Below are positions 9,270 through 17,964 of a stretch of 64,000 nt of DNA, in pieces. The stretch covers positions 4,767-68,766 of the forward strand of contig DASQRW010000202.1 in the NCBI GenBank assembly GCA_035642715.1. The letters run 5' to 3'. Source of the stretch: JAJNBK01 sp035642715. Lineage in GTDB: Archaea; Thermoproteota; Nitrososphaeria; Nitrososphaerales; Nitrososphaeraceae. The translations under genes were made by a program, and so were the position numbers. Position 1 is the first letter of the stretch; the number at the start of each line of letters is the position of its first letter. The notes below the pieces were generated by a model. The model was not told where the DNA came from and searched no databases. It was given only the letters and a program-made list of their open reading frames with translations.

Positions 9270-9962
9270 ATGGTTGATAATGAGATGACAACAAGCGATG
9301 CCAAAAAGAAAATAGCAGAGCCACCACTGAATATGTTATTTAATCTATCGCTTCTTGCAAAGAAAGATGTATGGGACATCGATGTTCCGATGCTTCTCCA
9401 AATGCTGCTAACTATTATCAATAACACGGGAAAGAAAGATCTAAGAGTTTGTGGTATTGCTGTGTTGTCGTCATCCATGATACATCGCCTAAAAGTAGAG
9501 AGTATTTTTAGACTAGAAAAAATAGCTATGCAGAGAAAAGGAGTAGAAGATTCTCAGCCCTTAGAAGATATACCACAACTTCGTCCTGTAGAGATTCCAT
9601 ATAGAATAGAATCGACATATCCCGTGTCATTGGAAGATTTATTGCATGTTTTAGAAAATATGATTTTTGAACTTGCTAATCCAAGACCAAAAAAGAAGCA
9701 GATTGAATTCGAACCTGTCCAGACATTCAATTTCGATCAATATCTCTTAAAATTTGAACAGATAATACAAGAATATGAGAATATGATTCTAGATATTGTT
9801 AGAGCAGATGGGACTGCCATGTTTAAGACACTTGTCAAAAAGATGGAACCAATAGACGTTGTTCGATGCTTTATTGCGATACTTTATTTGGCTATGGAAG
9901 AAAAGATAAACTTGGAGTCGATTGAGGAGCCAGAAGATATAAAAATAACAATAAAATCTTAA
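9270..9962 (+). CDS. scpA: Segregation and condensation protein A (kleisin)
   Basis: A 230-residue protein with the ScpA layout. The N-terminal helix region (PPLNMLFNLSLLAKKDVWDIDVPMLLQMLL) contacts the neck of SMC. A charged middle part follows (about 95-180). The C-terminal winged helix (FKTLVKKMEPIDVVRCFIAILYLAMEEKINLE) contacts the SMC head. Kleisins bridge the SMC dimer in chromosome condensation. scpB starts 25 bases downstream, so the two are probably one transcript and one complex. No smc gene lies in this window. Confidence 0.88.
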   Translation: MVDNEMTTSDAKKKIAEPPLNMLFNLSLLAKKDVWDIDVPMLLQMLLTIINNTGKKDLRVCGIAVLSSSMIHRLKVESIFRLEKIAMQRKGVEDSQPLEDIPQLRPVEIPYRIESTYPVSLEDLLHVLENMIFELANPRPKKKQIEFEPVQTFNFDQYLLKFEQIIQEYENMILDIVRADGTAMFKTLVKKMEPIDVVRCFIAILYLAMEEKINLESIEEPEDIKITIKS

Positions 9963-9986
9963 CGGAAATAATAAATCAATCGTAGA

Positions 9987-10529
9987 GTGAAACCTACCAG
10001 ATTGCGTCAATCTTTACCCGATGAGGAAATTACCGCAAGAATTGAGTCAGCGCTTTATTCTGCAGGAAGACCGTTATCTATAGATGATCTTGTAAGATCA
10101 TCAGGAACAAATTCGAAGGAAAAGATACGTAAAGTTCTTAATGATTTGATTAGAAAAACAAACTCTGTCTTTAAGGCTATTGAGATTACACAATTAGAAG
10201 AAGGAACTTTTGTCTTTCAGTTAAAACCCATTTATACCCCATTAATTAGAAGATTTGCACAACAGCCTATAATTTCCTCTTCAGCCCTTAAGACACTGTC
10301 TTATATTGCATATGAACAACCAGTTACTTCAAAACGTCTGGTTCAAATCAGAGGGAGCCAAGTTTATAATCATCTTAAAGAATTACAGCATATCTCCTTT
10401 ATTGAACATGAAAAACTTGGCAGATTAAAAGTATATAGAACAACAAAGAAATTTCAGGATTATTTTGGAGTGACCGACATAAATTCTATTAAGAATAAGC
10501 TACTATTAACGAAAAATAGACCAATATAA
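9987..10529 (+). CDS. scpB: Segregation and condensation protein B
   Basis: A 180-residue protein starting with GTG. Two winged-helix domains are visible: residues about 12-90 (ESALYSAGRPLSIDDLVRSSG...IRKVLNDLI) and about 95-165 (SSSALKTLSYIAYEQPVTSKRLVQIRG...HLKELQHISFIEHEKLGR). This tandem winged-helix build is diagnostic of ScpB. It binds the kleisin ScpA, encoded immediately upstream, and regulates SMC-kleisin assembly. The C-terminal tail is short and basic. Confidence 0.9.
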   Translation: MKPTRLRQSLPDEEITARIESALYSAGRPLSIDDLVRSSGTNSKEKIRKVLNDLIRKTNSVFKAIEITQLEEGTFVFQLKPIYTPLIRRFAQQPIISSSALKTLSYIAYEQPVTSKRLVQIRGSQVYNHLKELQHISFIEHEKLGRLKVYRTTKKFQDYFGVTDINSIKNKLLLTKNRPI

Positions 10530-10587
10530 TGCTATACTTGTCGACAGAAAAATCTTAATTAGAGTCGAGCTGTTAGGAGTTCCAAGT

Positions 10588-10971
10588 ATGAGAAAGTCAG
10601 TTGAAAATTTGGCTGGGCGTAAGCTATCTGGTGGCAGAAAGGTAGCCCTGCGGGGAAGAAGAAAGTTCGAAATAGATAGATATCCAAATGAAGCGACCGT
10701 GGGACCAATAGATATTGTCTCAAGAAAGGTACGTGGTAAGAATACTAAAACAGCTTTTAAAGCCGTTGACTTTGCAAATATCACTGATCCCGCTTCAAAT
10801 AAAACAATTAGGGCTAAGATTCTTCGGGTTACCAAGAATAACGCCAATAAGGATTATGAGAGGCGAGGTGTCATAAGCAAGGGAGCAGTATTAGAAACCG
10901 AAGCAGGGCCTGCAAGAGTCTTATCAAGACCAGGACAGCATGGCATAGTAAATGCAATTGCTATTAAATAA
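10588..10971 (+). CDS. rps8e: 30S ribosomal protein S8e
   Basis: A 127-residue protein with the S8e signatures: a basic Gly/Arg-rich N-terminus (RKLSGGRKVALRGRRKFEIDR), the core VDFANITDPASNKTIRAKILRVTKNNANKDYERRGVISKGAVLETEAG, and the conserved C-terminus ARVLSRPGQHGIVNAIAI. It is shared by archaeal and eukaryotic small subunits. It follows scpB by 58 bases on the same strand. Confidence 0.95.
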   Translation: MRKSVENLAGRKLSGGRKVALRGRRKFEIDRYPNEATVGPIDIVSRKVRGKNTKTAFKAVDFANITDPASNKTIRAKILRVTKNNANKDYERRGVISKGAVLETEAGPARVLSRPGQHGIVNAIAIK

Positions 10972-11329
10972 GAATAATAATAATAATGTAACAATTTGTT
11001 TGTTTAACAATGAGCCCTTCATTAGCAAAAAGGATATGGAAATCAAGATAAAATAGCGTTATAATTAAATAAGTTCGATAAGTACCTCTAATATGACTAA
11101 TGGTAAATGTATTTGCCCTAACAGATAATAACGCAAGATATAACTAAATATGATTTGATAAATGATCAGATATTATGGACTAATAAAAAAATCCTCCAAA
11201 TATGCAGTTCTAAAAAAAGACAAAAAGTATATGTATGTAACATAGTTATCACTCTACTAACAGTATTCATTATTCATTATTTATTAGAAGTCATTAAATT
11301 AATATTAATCCTAAATTGTATAGCCTTAG
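10972..11329. other. Intergenic stretch before srp19
   Basis: 358 AT-rich bases. Frames here read as low-complexity Ile/Leu/Lys translation of AT-rich DNA and I reject them. The srp19 promoter must lie towards its right end. Confidence 0.5.
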
Positions 11330-11650
11330 TTGAAAGATTACGATCATGTTATTTTATGGCTTGACTATTTTAACAAAAATTTGTCTAGGAGTAAAGGTCG
11401 TAAAGTAAAACGTGATAAATCGGTTTTCGATCCCAGCTTACTTGAGCTAATAGATGCTGCAATGGAGGCTGGATATAATCCAACAAAAGAAGAAACAAAC
11501 GACCAGGCTAGGTATCCAAGGAGACACTTTGTAAAATCAGGTTACATTATGATTCTGAAACCTTCTGATGTAAAGAAAACTGTAACCATCAACACAATTG
11601 CAGAAAAAATGGTGCAAAAAAGAAATAAACAAAAAGCCCTTCATAGATAG
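11330..11650 (+). CDS. srp19: Signal recognition particle 19-kDa protein
   Basis: A 106-residue protein starting TTG (MKDYDHVILWLDYFNKNLSRSKGRKV). It shows the SRP19 pattern: the early WLDYFN with SRSKGRKV, then SLLELIDAAMEAGYNPTKEETNDQARYPRRHFVKSGYIMI. SRP19 binds the 7S RNA tetraloops and allows SRP54 to join the particle for co-translational membrane targeting. The SRP RNA gene was not seen nearby. Confidence 0.93.
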   Translation: MKDYDHVILWLDYFNKNLSRSKGRKVKRDKSVFDPSLLELIDAAMEAGYNPTKEETNDQARYPRRHFVKSGYIMILKPSDVKKTVTINTIAEKMVQKRNKQKALHR

Positions 11651-11773
11651 AATGTAAAAATACAATTTCATATCTAAGAGATCATGTATCTGCATTTAAT
11701 ACATATTTTGTTTATCAATAAACTTAATTATTCTTGACAGAACAGAATGATAATAAGTAAAACCTTAGAGTGA

Positions 11774-12103
11774 TTGAAATTGAGCGAATTAGGGGAGGTT
11801 ATGCATTTATCAAAAAGCGGAAGGATTATTGTCAGGCTTCAAAAAGAGGGTAAACAAATTAAAAGTGGACAAGTACTAGTAGACGCCAGTGGAAAACGCA
11901 TAGGCAAAGTAATTGAAATAATTGGTCCTGTAAACGCGCCTTACGCTTCGGTAGCACCGTTTACTGACAGAATAAAAAAAATTATTGGCACTAGCGTATT
12001 TAATGGAGGAGTTTTGGCTAAGAGAAGAGATTTTCGATCCCATGTCTACAAGCAACAGAAAGGCTTTCGACGTTATAATAATCTTGGAGAGAATCGGCAA
12101 TGA
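11774..12103 (+). CDS. gar1: H/ACA RNP protein Gar1
   Basis: A 109-residue protein with the Gar1 beta-barrel: LSELGEVMHLSKSGRIIVRLQKEGKQIKSGQVLVDASGKRIGKVIEIIGPVNAPYASV, then a basic tail rich in Arg, Lys and Tyr. Gar1 joins Cbf5, Nop10 and L7Ae in the RNA-guided pseudouridine synthase. It starts TTG; a second in-frame TTG lies two codons on. Its stop overlaps the ATG of tfb (ATGA), implying translational coupling. gar1-tfb linkage is a recurrent archaeal arrangement. Confidence 0.9.
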   Translation: MKLSELGEVMHLSKSGRIIVRLQKEGKQIKSGQVLVDASGKRIGKVIEIIGPVNAPYASVAPFTDRIKKIIGTSVFNGGVLAKRRDFRSHVYKQQKGFRRYNNLGENRQ

Positions 12104-13179
12104 ATTCGACAGAATACTATACGCAGTGTCCAGAATGTCAGTCAGGACTAATTGAAGATTATAGCAAGGGCGAATATATTTGTCAAAAATGTGGCTATGT
12201 AGTAATGGAACAGATTGACGATTATGGACCAGAATGCCATGCAACTCACTTTGATGATAAAATGAAAATGATCCGTGCCAGCGGATCTACCAGCTACTCC
12301 TTACATGATTATGGTTTAAGAACTGAAATAGGTTTTACCTCTAAAGATTATAGTGGAAGGTCAATTGATCATCAAATGGCAGAGCAGATGAATAACATGC
12401 GAAGATGGCATTCAAGAATCAGAGTCTCTTCTACAAAAGAAAGAAGGCTATCAAATGTTCTATCTAAAATTAATGAGACTTGCTCTGTAATGTCACTCCC
12501 AAAGTCATTGGTAGAAACAGCAGCGATGCTTTACAGAAATTATGAAAATAAAAGTGAGGCAAAGGGAAAATCTATTGCATGTATTGCGGCTGCAACAATT
12601 TACCTTGCCTGTAAGAGGTTTTCTGTTGTAAGGTCATTAGAAGAAATTGTTAAATCTGCTGGTATAACCAAGCAGCATGCATCTAGCATAAAACTTGCAG
12701 CCAAATACTATAGAATGATGGTCATGGAGATGGGCGTTTTTACAGAAGAACAGTCATCTACCACCAATGGTAGTATGTCATCTTCCTCTTCCTCCACGGC
12801 CTCATCTTTTAAATCTACCTTTTCTTCATCATCAGTAATACAATCAAAACCAATTCCTGTAACTCTTGCAATTGATCAATACATATCCAAACTTGCAAAT
12901 ACGGCAAAAATTGACATTAAAGTCGAGAGATTAGCAATTGACATCGCACATAAAACAAAAGATAGCCTTCTAGGAGATGGTAAGGCTCCTAACGGCCTCG
13001 CGGCAGCATACATATATCTTGCTGCGGTGTTACTTGGCTTTAATCTTCTGCAAATGGATATATCTAGTCTAGCAGGCATTACAGAAGTTACAATACGGAA
13101 CAGATGCAAAGATATACTTACAAATTTTAAACTTGTAATAAATGTGAAACCATTGATGATGACATCAGAAAGAAGTTGA
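12100..13179 (+). CDS. tfb: Transcription initiation factor TFB with a Ser-rich linker
   Basis: A 359-residue protein. The N-terminal zinc ribbon (CPECQSGLIEDYSKGEYICQKCG, about residues 9-31) recruits RNA polymerase. The B-reader/linker region follows, then cyclin fold 1 (about 112-215, with SIACIAAATIYLACKRFSVVRSLEEIVKSAG) and cyclin fold 2 (about 250-350, with GLAAAYIYLAAVLLG and DISSLAGITEVTIRNRCKDI). TFB bridges TBP-bound promoter DNA and polymerase. Between the cyclin folds lies a run of about 25 mostly Ser/Thr residues (about 214-245), which is unusual for TFB, where this linker is normally short. It overlaps gar1 by four bases. Confidence 0.94.
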   Translation: MNSTEYYTQCPECQSGLIEDYSKGEYICQKCGYVVMEQIDDYGPECHATHFDDKMKMIRASGSTSYSLHDYGLRTEIGFTSKDYSGRSIDHQMAEQMNNMRRWHSRIRVSSTKERRLSNVLSKINETCSVMSLPKSLVETAAMLYRNYENKSEAKGKSIACIAAATIYLACKRFSVVRSLEEIVKSAGITKQHASSIKLAAKYYRMMVMEMGVFTEEQSSTTNGSMSSSSSSTASSFKSTFSSSSVIQSKPIPVTLAIDQYISKLANTAKIDIKVERLAIDIAHKTKDSLLGDGKAPNGLAAAYIYLAAVLLGFNLLQMDISSLAGITEVTIRNRCKDILTNFKLVINVKPLMMTSERS

Positions 13180-13403
13180 ATAGATTTGCATTTAATGTAA
13201 ATATTAGTGATCTACATAATTAATGTACAGAAATTATTTCCACATGCATATCTATTGTTGTCAGATGCATCTCATTCTCCCCGACTCGTCTGATCTTCGC
13301 AGATATTCATCAATTTACTTCTTCTAATTAGAGAATGTAAAATGTCAGTTATCTGAACAGTTAGTAAAATTAAATGTTATGATTAGAGGGATATATCTAA
13401 TCT

Positions 13404-15164
13404 CTATTCGTTTTTTATCCTCTTCAACTGTGCTTTATACATTGAGATTAATTCTTCGACACTAGTTGCATCTTTTGGATTCTTATCATACCTTATTTTG
13501 CCAGTGAATTTGGGGAATCGTAGAGCCAATCCATAGCCTTTTCTCATCCGATCCATTGCAGCTGTATAAGATGGACTTAATGTTATTTCAGAGGCAATTA
13601 CATCAATTACTACTTTAGGTTCAAACCATACATCCATATCTATTCCACTGTCGACTCGCGGATGTTTATGTAATATTATATGATTCTCTAAGTTCCTGTA
13701 GAATTCTTCAAGATGTTCATCTGTAAATCCAGTTCCAACTTTACACACACTTCTAAATATATCTGAATCGGGATCGTATGAGGCAAGTAAAAGAGCGCCA
13801 TATTTTCCAACTCTACGACCCCTACCGAAGAGAGCACCTACTATAACAAGATCGACGGTATCAGCGATATCACTACGATACTCACGTTTCAGTTTTATCC
13901 AAGCAAATTCTCTAGCTCCGGCGCGATAGTTGCTTGAAAGTTGCTTCAACATTAAGCCTTCGCAACCATTTTCTATGGCTAATGCCATAAACCTCTCAAT
14001 TTCGTCAATATTTTTTACAATAGCTTGGGGAACAATTCTAATCCTCTCTTTTTTATCCATATGGAATATTTTCTCAATTATTTTACGTCTTTCAACGTAT
14101 GGCAAGGATGTTGTATCTTGTCCATCAATGTATAATACATCAAAGAAATTCAGGGTTATAGGGTAATTCTCTACTGCTTGCTTTATCCCATATTTTCTAC
14201 GCCGGTGCATTAACTCCTGAAAAGGAAGGTATTCGTCAGTTAATGGATTGATCGCTACAACTTCTGCTTCAAAAATCGCTTCACTTACCTTAAGAGATTT
14301 GATAGCCTCCGTGATATCAGGATAAAGATGTGTGATTTTTTCTAGTCTTCTTGAAAATAACTCTACTTTTAGTTTACCTTTGTGTACTTGTATTCTCTCT
14401 CCGTCTAATTTATATTCTGCTGCAGCTGTTCCGTTCATTTTTTCGATACATTCTGCTGAACTACGCACACGTTCAGCCAGCATTGGCCTGATTGGTTTGA
14501 ACAATGTTATTTTCAAGGACTTTACAGTTTCAAGGCCTTTTGTTGCTAAAAGTTTGGCTACTATTCCGAGATCGCTTGATACGTTGTAAGCTTTTTCTAA
14601 AATATGCCGATATATTCTATTTCCTGTAAAAGCCAATGCTAAAGCATCCATTATGGTATGATCTGCAATACCCAGGCGTAGACTTTCCGTGATAAATTTC
14701 ATAATATATTTGGCTTCAAGGTAAGTGGCATCATTTAACAAGTTACTGACAAGTCGCATTTTAATCTCTTGGGAGCCTGAGCCTATAGTACGGGCGATTC
14801 TGTCTAAAGTATAATAAACTCTCTCAACTGTCATTTTTTCGCTAAATAGAGTCATTTGATTTTTTGTTTTCATAACTTCTTCTGCAGCAGCTCCTATATC
14901 TCCGGTCCTCCGATAAATTCCTTCTATAATTGGAAGTTCTACTCCAGCAGAATATGCAAGAGCTCGAATAGCCATCTTCTCAGCTAAGCCTAATTCAATT
15001 CCTTCGTAATCTGGATAGAGTTTTCCTTGAATAAGATATATTACTTTGTCAATTAGCTCAGCAGGAGTTATTTTCAATAAAGATACTAGATGATCAGTGA
15101 GGGCAAGCCTGCTTGTAGTGGTTTCCATTTTTTCAAAAGTTTCTGCAATTAGAGTAAAATCCAA
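13404..15164 (-). CDS. lig: ATP-dependent DNA ligase
   Basis: A 586-residue protein of the archaeal replicative ligase family. An N-terminal DNA-binding domain (about 1-220) precedes the adenylation domain with motif I, YKLDGERIQ, catalytic Lys at about 252. Further motifs: FEAEVVAI (III), FFDVLYIDG (IIIa), EGLMLK (IV) and WIKLKREY (V). The C-terminal OB fold ends with SYTAAMDRMRKGYGLALRFPKFTGKIR (VI). It seals nicks in Okazaki fragments and repair. Length is normal. It is convergent with tfb, with about 220 bases between. Confidence 0.96.
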   Translation of the reverse strand: MDFTLIAETFEKMETTTSRLALTDHLVSLLKITPAELIDKVIYLIQGKLYPDYEGIELGLAEKMAIRALAYSAGVELPIIEGIYRRTGDIGAAAEEVMKTKNQMTLFSEKMTVERVYYTLDRIARTIGSGSQEIKMRLVSNLLNDATYLEAKYIMKFITESLRLGIADHTIMDALALAFTGNRIYRHILEKAYNVSSDLGIVAKLLATKGLETVKSLKITLFKPIRPMLAERVRSSAECIEKMNGTAAAEYKLDGERIQVHKGKLKVELFSRRLEKITHLYPDITEAIKSLKVSEAIFEAEVVAINPLTDEYLPFQELMHRRRKYGIKQAVENYPITLNFFDVLYIDGQDTTSLPYVERRKIIEKIFHMDKKERIRIVPQAIVKNIDEIERFMALAIENGCEGLMLKQLSSNYRAGAREFAWIKLKREYRSDIADTVDLVIVGALFGRGRRVGKYGALLLASYDPDSDIFRSVCKVGTGFTDEHLEEFYRNLENHIILHKHPRVDSGIDMDVWFEPKVVIDVIASEITLSPSYTAAMDRMRKGYGLALRFPKFTGKIRYDKNPKDATSVEELISMYKAQLKRIKNE

Positions 15165-15507
15165 TATTTGAATTAAGATGAGTTATGCTTTAAATTTTAT
15201 TAAACAGATATCTATGTAAAATATTTAAAATATCTAAGGATTATCTTGAGGATATCTAAACCAAGTAATTCAAATGCTCTATAGTATAGCTTAATAATTG
15301 TAATGTTTAAAAACAATGTAAGGTAATGTAAGGGTATTAAGATCATAAAATACATTGTTATATAAATTAATTATTATATATTGTTAAGAGGCTAGGACAG
15401 TTGAAAATTGATGTCAATGAAATGTCGTGGTGGATAGTTCTCTATTATTATGAAACCTATGAGTTGTCCTATAATTTATAAATTAGAACTACACAAATTC
15501 TTTCAGT
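15165..15507. other. Divergent intergenic stretch between lig and rps25e
   Basis: 343 AT-rich bases without a supported gene. The right end holds a TATA box for rps25e (separate entry); the left end must hold the ligase promoter. Confidence 0.5.
15475..15483 (+). promoter_or_regulatory. TATA box of rps25e
   Basis: TTTATAAAT is centred about 29 nt before the ATG at 15508, predicting a leader of only a few bases. Confidence 0.55.
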
Positions 15508-15840
15508 ATGGGTGGCAATAAACAAAAGACTACCATTGGATCTTCAGATAAGGCTAACGCTAATACTCAAGTTGGCGATACAAAATCATCTAAGAAAGAA
15601 GACAGTAAGAAAATAGGTTCCAAACAGCAGCAAAGACAAAAATTATCAGTACTTGTGGAAGAACCCCAAGGATTGAATTTACTTCAAAATATGAAAGCAA
15701 TTACGATACAAAGTTATGCTAGATCTGCAGGGGTAAAAATTTCTGTTGCTAATGCTTTTATAAAATCGGCTGAATCCAAAGGGATTGTCAGAAATGTAGG
15801 AGGATATAGCGGACACAAGGTTTATGAACTAGTAAAATAA
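15508..15840 (+). CDS. rps25e: 30S ribosomal protein S25e
   Basis: A 110-residue protein. The first 45 residues are a Lys/Ser/Gln-rich unstructured extension. The rest is the winged-helix S25e core (LSVLVEEPQGLNLLQNMKAITIQSYARSAGVKISVANAFIKSAESKGIVRNVGGYSGHKVYEL). S25e occurs in Crenarchaeota, Thaumarchaeota and eukaryotes but not in most Euryarchaeota, which supports the taxonomic call. Its start is fixed by the TATA box at 15475-15483. Confidence 0.92.
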   Translation: MGGNKQKTTIGSSDKANANTQVGDTKSSKKEDSKKIGSKQQQRQKLSVLVEEPQGLNLLQNMKAITIQSYARSAGVKISVANAFIKSAESKGIVRNVGGYSGHKVYELVK

Positions 15841-15886
15841 CATGTGATCGCTGATTTTTTAAGGCTAACAGTTGTTTTTTAAATAT

Positions 15887-16276
15887 TTACATTTTTTTTA
15901 ATATCATAATATCGCCAGACTGAGTAGATTCGATAATTTCTAAATTTGATTTAACTATCCCAATAGGATTCATAGGTGTCATGACTGAATCTTTAGTGAA
16001 TATACATATAGAACTATTAGATGTCATATACGCAATGTCTCCACGCTTGAACTGAGTTTTTTGCTTCTCTGCTCCGATTACAAGTCTTGTTTCAATATAT
16101 ATTATCGAGTCTGAAAATTTGTGAATTCTGTCCTGTAGGGGAAGGCAGTTCAGAATCATTCTAACACATAATGGAGATAGGTGACGTATCAGCTCACAGG
16201 GAGCTATTCCCTTATCCAATATCTGTATAATCATAGGAATTCTTGAAACAGAACCGGCTATCTGATGCTTATCCAC
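15887..16276 (-). CDS. Cyclophilin-like fold protein (TM1367/DUF3830 type)
   Basis: A 129-residue protein. The segments IYIETRLVIGAEKQKTQFKRGDIAYMTSNSSICIFTKDS and PMNPIGIVKSNLEIIES match the beta-barrel pattern of small archaeal/bacterial cyclophilin-like proteins (ETNV...GDIAYWPPGNALCIFFG in the better-known members). Prolyl isomerase activity has not been shown for this branch. The first 30 residues look less conserved, so a later start is possible. It is divergent from rpo6, with about 110 bases between. Confidence 0.6.
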   Translation of the reverse strand: MDKHQIAGSVSRIPMIIQILDKGIAPCELIRHLSPLCVRMILNCLPLQDRIHKFSDSIIYIETRLVIGAEKQKTQFKRGDIAYMTSNSSICIFTKDSVMTPMNPIGIVKSNLEIIESTQSGDIMILKKM

Positions 16277-16387
16277 TCTCTAGAATTATTAAAAATAGTA
16301 TATAATCAAAACGTATAATTTTGTCTCTTGACTTGTTTGAAAGATTAGCAACATTTATTTATATATTTAATATCTGTTGCAGTATTC

Positions 16388-16894
16388 TTGGTATTAAAAG
16401 ATTCTTCACCTAATAAATCCCACTCAAAAAAACCATTAAAACTTAAAGAAAAAAGCATGAAGAAGGCAGATTCCAAGGTAAAAAAGAGTGCATCCAGTAA
16501 GAATTCAAAGAGATCCTTAGAAACAAATCAGCCTGTTGATGATAGCAGGCAGACAACAGTCCAAGTAGTAGATTCACTTAAATCTACCCGTCCTGAAGAC
16601 GAGGTAGTTACGTATAATGAAATTGATTTTGAATTAAGGGAAGTTGCTGCAAAAGGAAATCAGGTTCTAATTGGACCACAACGGCTCACAAGATTTGAAA
16701 GAGCAAGAATCACAGGCGCGAGATCTCTGCAATTATCTTTAGGAGCACCGTCATTAATTAGAATACCAAATGATGTAAGAGATTCTATTTCATTAGCAAT
16801 AGCAGAATTAGATTTGAGGGCATTGCCGATATCAATTAGGAGGGTCCTGCCTAATGGAATATATCAAGACATACCGATTGACTGGATGAAATGA
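16388..16894 (+). CDS. rpo6: DNA-directed RNA polymerase subunit Rpo6 (RpoK), extended N-terminus
   Basis: A 168-residue protein. Residues about 80-168 are the Rpo6/omega core: LIGPQRLTRFERARITGARSLQLSLGAPSLI is the diagnostic block, and the C-terminus ends LPNGIYQDIPIDWMK. The subunit clamps the C-terminus of the largest subunit during assembly. The first 75 residues are Lys/Ser-rich and low-complexity; stand-alone archaeal Rpo6 is often only 60-100 residues. TTG start at 16388. The extension may be a disordered acidic/basic tail as in eukaryotic RPB6, or the true start may be internal. Confidence 0.88.
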   Translation: MVLKDSSPNKSHSKKPLKLKEKSMKKADSKVKKSASSKNSKRSLETNQPVDDSRQTTVQVVDSLKSTRPEDEVVTYNEIDFELREVAAKGNQVLIGPQRLTRFERARITGARSLQLSLGAPSLIRIPNDVRDSISLAIAELDLRALPISIRRVLPNGIYQDIPIDWMK

Positions 16895-16908
16895 ATTTAT
16901 TATCTATG

Positions 16909-17739
16909 CTATATCTCTCTGAGTTTATCTTCCTCAAAGCTTTTTGAACCATACCATCTAAGCCAGAAATAGTCAACGCACCAATCGTGAAATAATTGAT
17001 CTTCACTGTAGAACATCAAGTTCATGTCAGTTTCACCTTTCTGAGTTGGAAAAAGTACTGATGCTTTTTTCTCATTAATAACTACAGCAACCTGAACCTT
17101 ATCTACCATACGCCTTCCTATTCTACCCGTATTATAGAGTTCATTGAATCTTAGCCTCCTTAGAAGTTCGGTTCTACCTTTTGGAATGATAACATCTCTT
17201 GGAAATATATAACATAGTCGTATTCCTCTTTCTCTAACATTTAATAATATAGGTTCTATCAGATCAAGTGGCACCTGCGGAATGATTTCAAATATGTAAT
17301 TTTCAGACTCTCTGTAAATCTGTTTCCAAAATTCTAAAATAGCAACAATCCCTCTTACCAATTCACAATTATTAAGAGCACCTATGCGCTGTACAAATTT
17401 CATTGGAAGTTCGCCTAACGTATGCTCAGAGAAATATTCTTTATGTCGTGACAAAAAGTCAAAGGAAGGAATTTGTTTGATTATTGTATTTCCAAATGTA
17501 GTCAAAGAAAAAATTCCGTCCGAATCTTTCTCTATTAGTCCTGTATCTTGTAGTCTGTTAATGTTTCTATGCACTTCTTGCATAGTTATTTGAAGATCCT
17601 TAGAAAGTTCAGAGAGCTTAGCTTTCTTTTGATAGATAGCGAAAATTATCGACAACCTTTGTTGGCTGGCTAGCTCAAAAAAAATTTTTTCAGCATCAAC
17701 AAATTCATCAATATTCATATTTTCCAACCCAGAAGTCAT
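16909..17739 (-). CDS. Winged-helix transcriptional regulator with DUF1724-like C-terminus
   Basis: An ArsR-like winged helix (about residues 13-85 of the called protein: AEKIFFELASQQRLSIIFAIYQKKAKLSELSKDLQITMQEVHRNINRLQDTGLIEKDSDGIFSLT) is followed by an alpha/beta effector domain of about 180 residues (ELVRGIVAILEFWKQIY ... GKTDMNLMFYSEDQLFHDWCVDYFW-type tail). This architecture is common in methanogen and thaumarchaeal regulators. The frame extends to a TTG at 17769. I prefer the ATG at 17739 because the TATA box (17783-17792) would place the transcript start downstream of that TTG. The ligand and targets are unknown. Confidence 0.8.
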   Translation of the reverse strand: MTSGLENMNIDEFVDAEKIFFELASQQRLSIIFAIYQKKAKLSELSKDLQITMQEVHRNINRLQDTGLIEKDSDGIFSLTTFGNTIIKQIPSFDFLSRHKEYFSEHTLGELPMKFVQRIGALNNCELVRGIVAILEFWKQIYRESENYIFEIIPQVPLDLIEPILLNVRERGIRLCYIFPRDVIIPKGRTELLRRLRFNELYNTGRIGRRMVDKVQVAVVINEKKASVLFPTQKGETDMNLMFYSEDQLFHDWCVDYFWLRWYGSKSFEEDKLREI

Positions 17740-17779
17740 AATCAATGTTAGAGAATTAAAACACAACAATAAGCATTAT

Positions 17780-17795
17780 GCCTATATATATAGGC
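17780..17795 (-). promoter_or_regulatory. Perfect 16-bp palindrome covering the regulator's TATA box
   Basis: GCCTATATATATAGGC reads identically on both strands, and its centre is the TATA box of the winged-helix regulator. A dimeric regulator bound here would block TBP, so autorepression is a reasonable inference. Confidence 0.5.
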
Positions 17796-17964
17796 AACAT
17801 TTTATATCGTAACTTGATGACTCATAGTTACTATTATTAGCGAAACACTATTTGGTTATTCTTTTATAACTGAGCTCGAAGAGTAATCTTACAATGTGAT
17901 TTCGATTGGAGATTATTATCAATAGAATCATTTTAATACCGTCTATATCAATAACATTTAATGT

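Noticed and set aside
8980..9288. 102-residue plus-strand frame overlapping the site-2 protease start and scpA
   Set aside because: Most of it overlaps well-supported genes in other frames, and its sequence is hydrophobic low-complexity.
11155..11364. 69-residue frame upstream of srp19
   Set aside because: Ile/Leu-rich low-complexity translation of AT-rich DNA that overlaps the true srp19 start.
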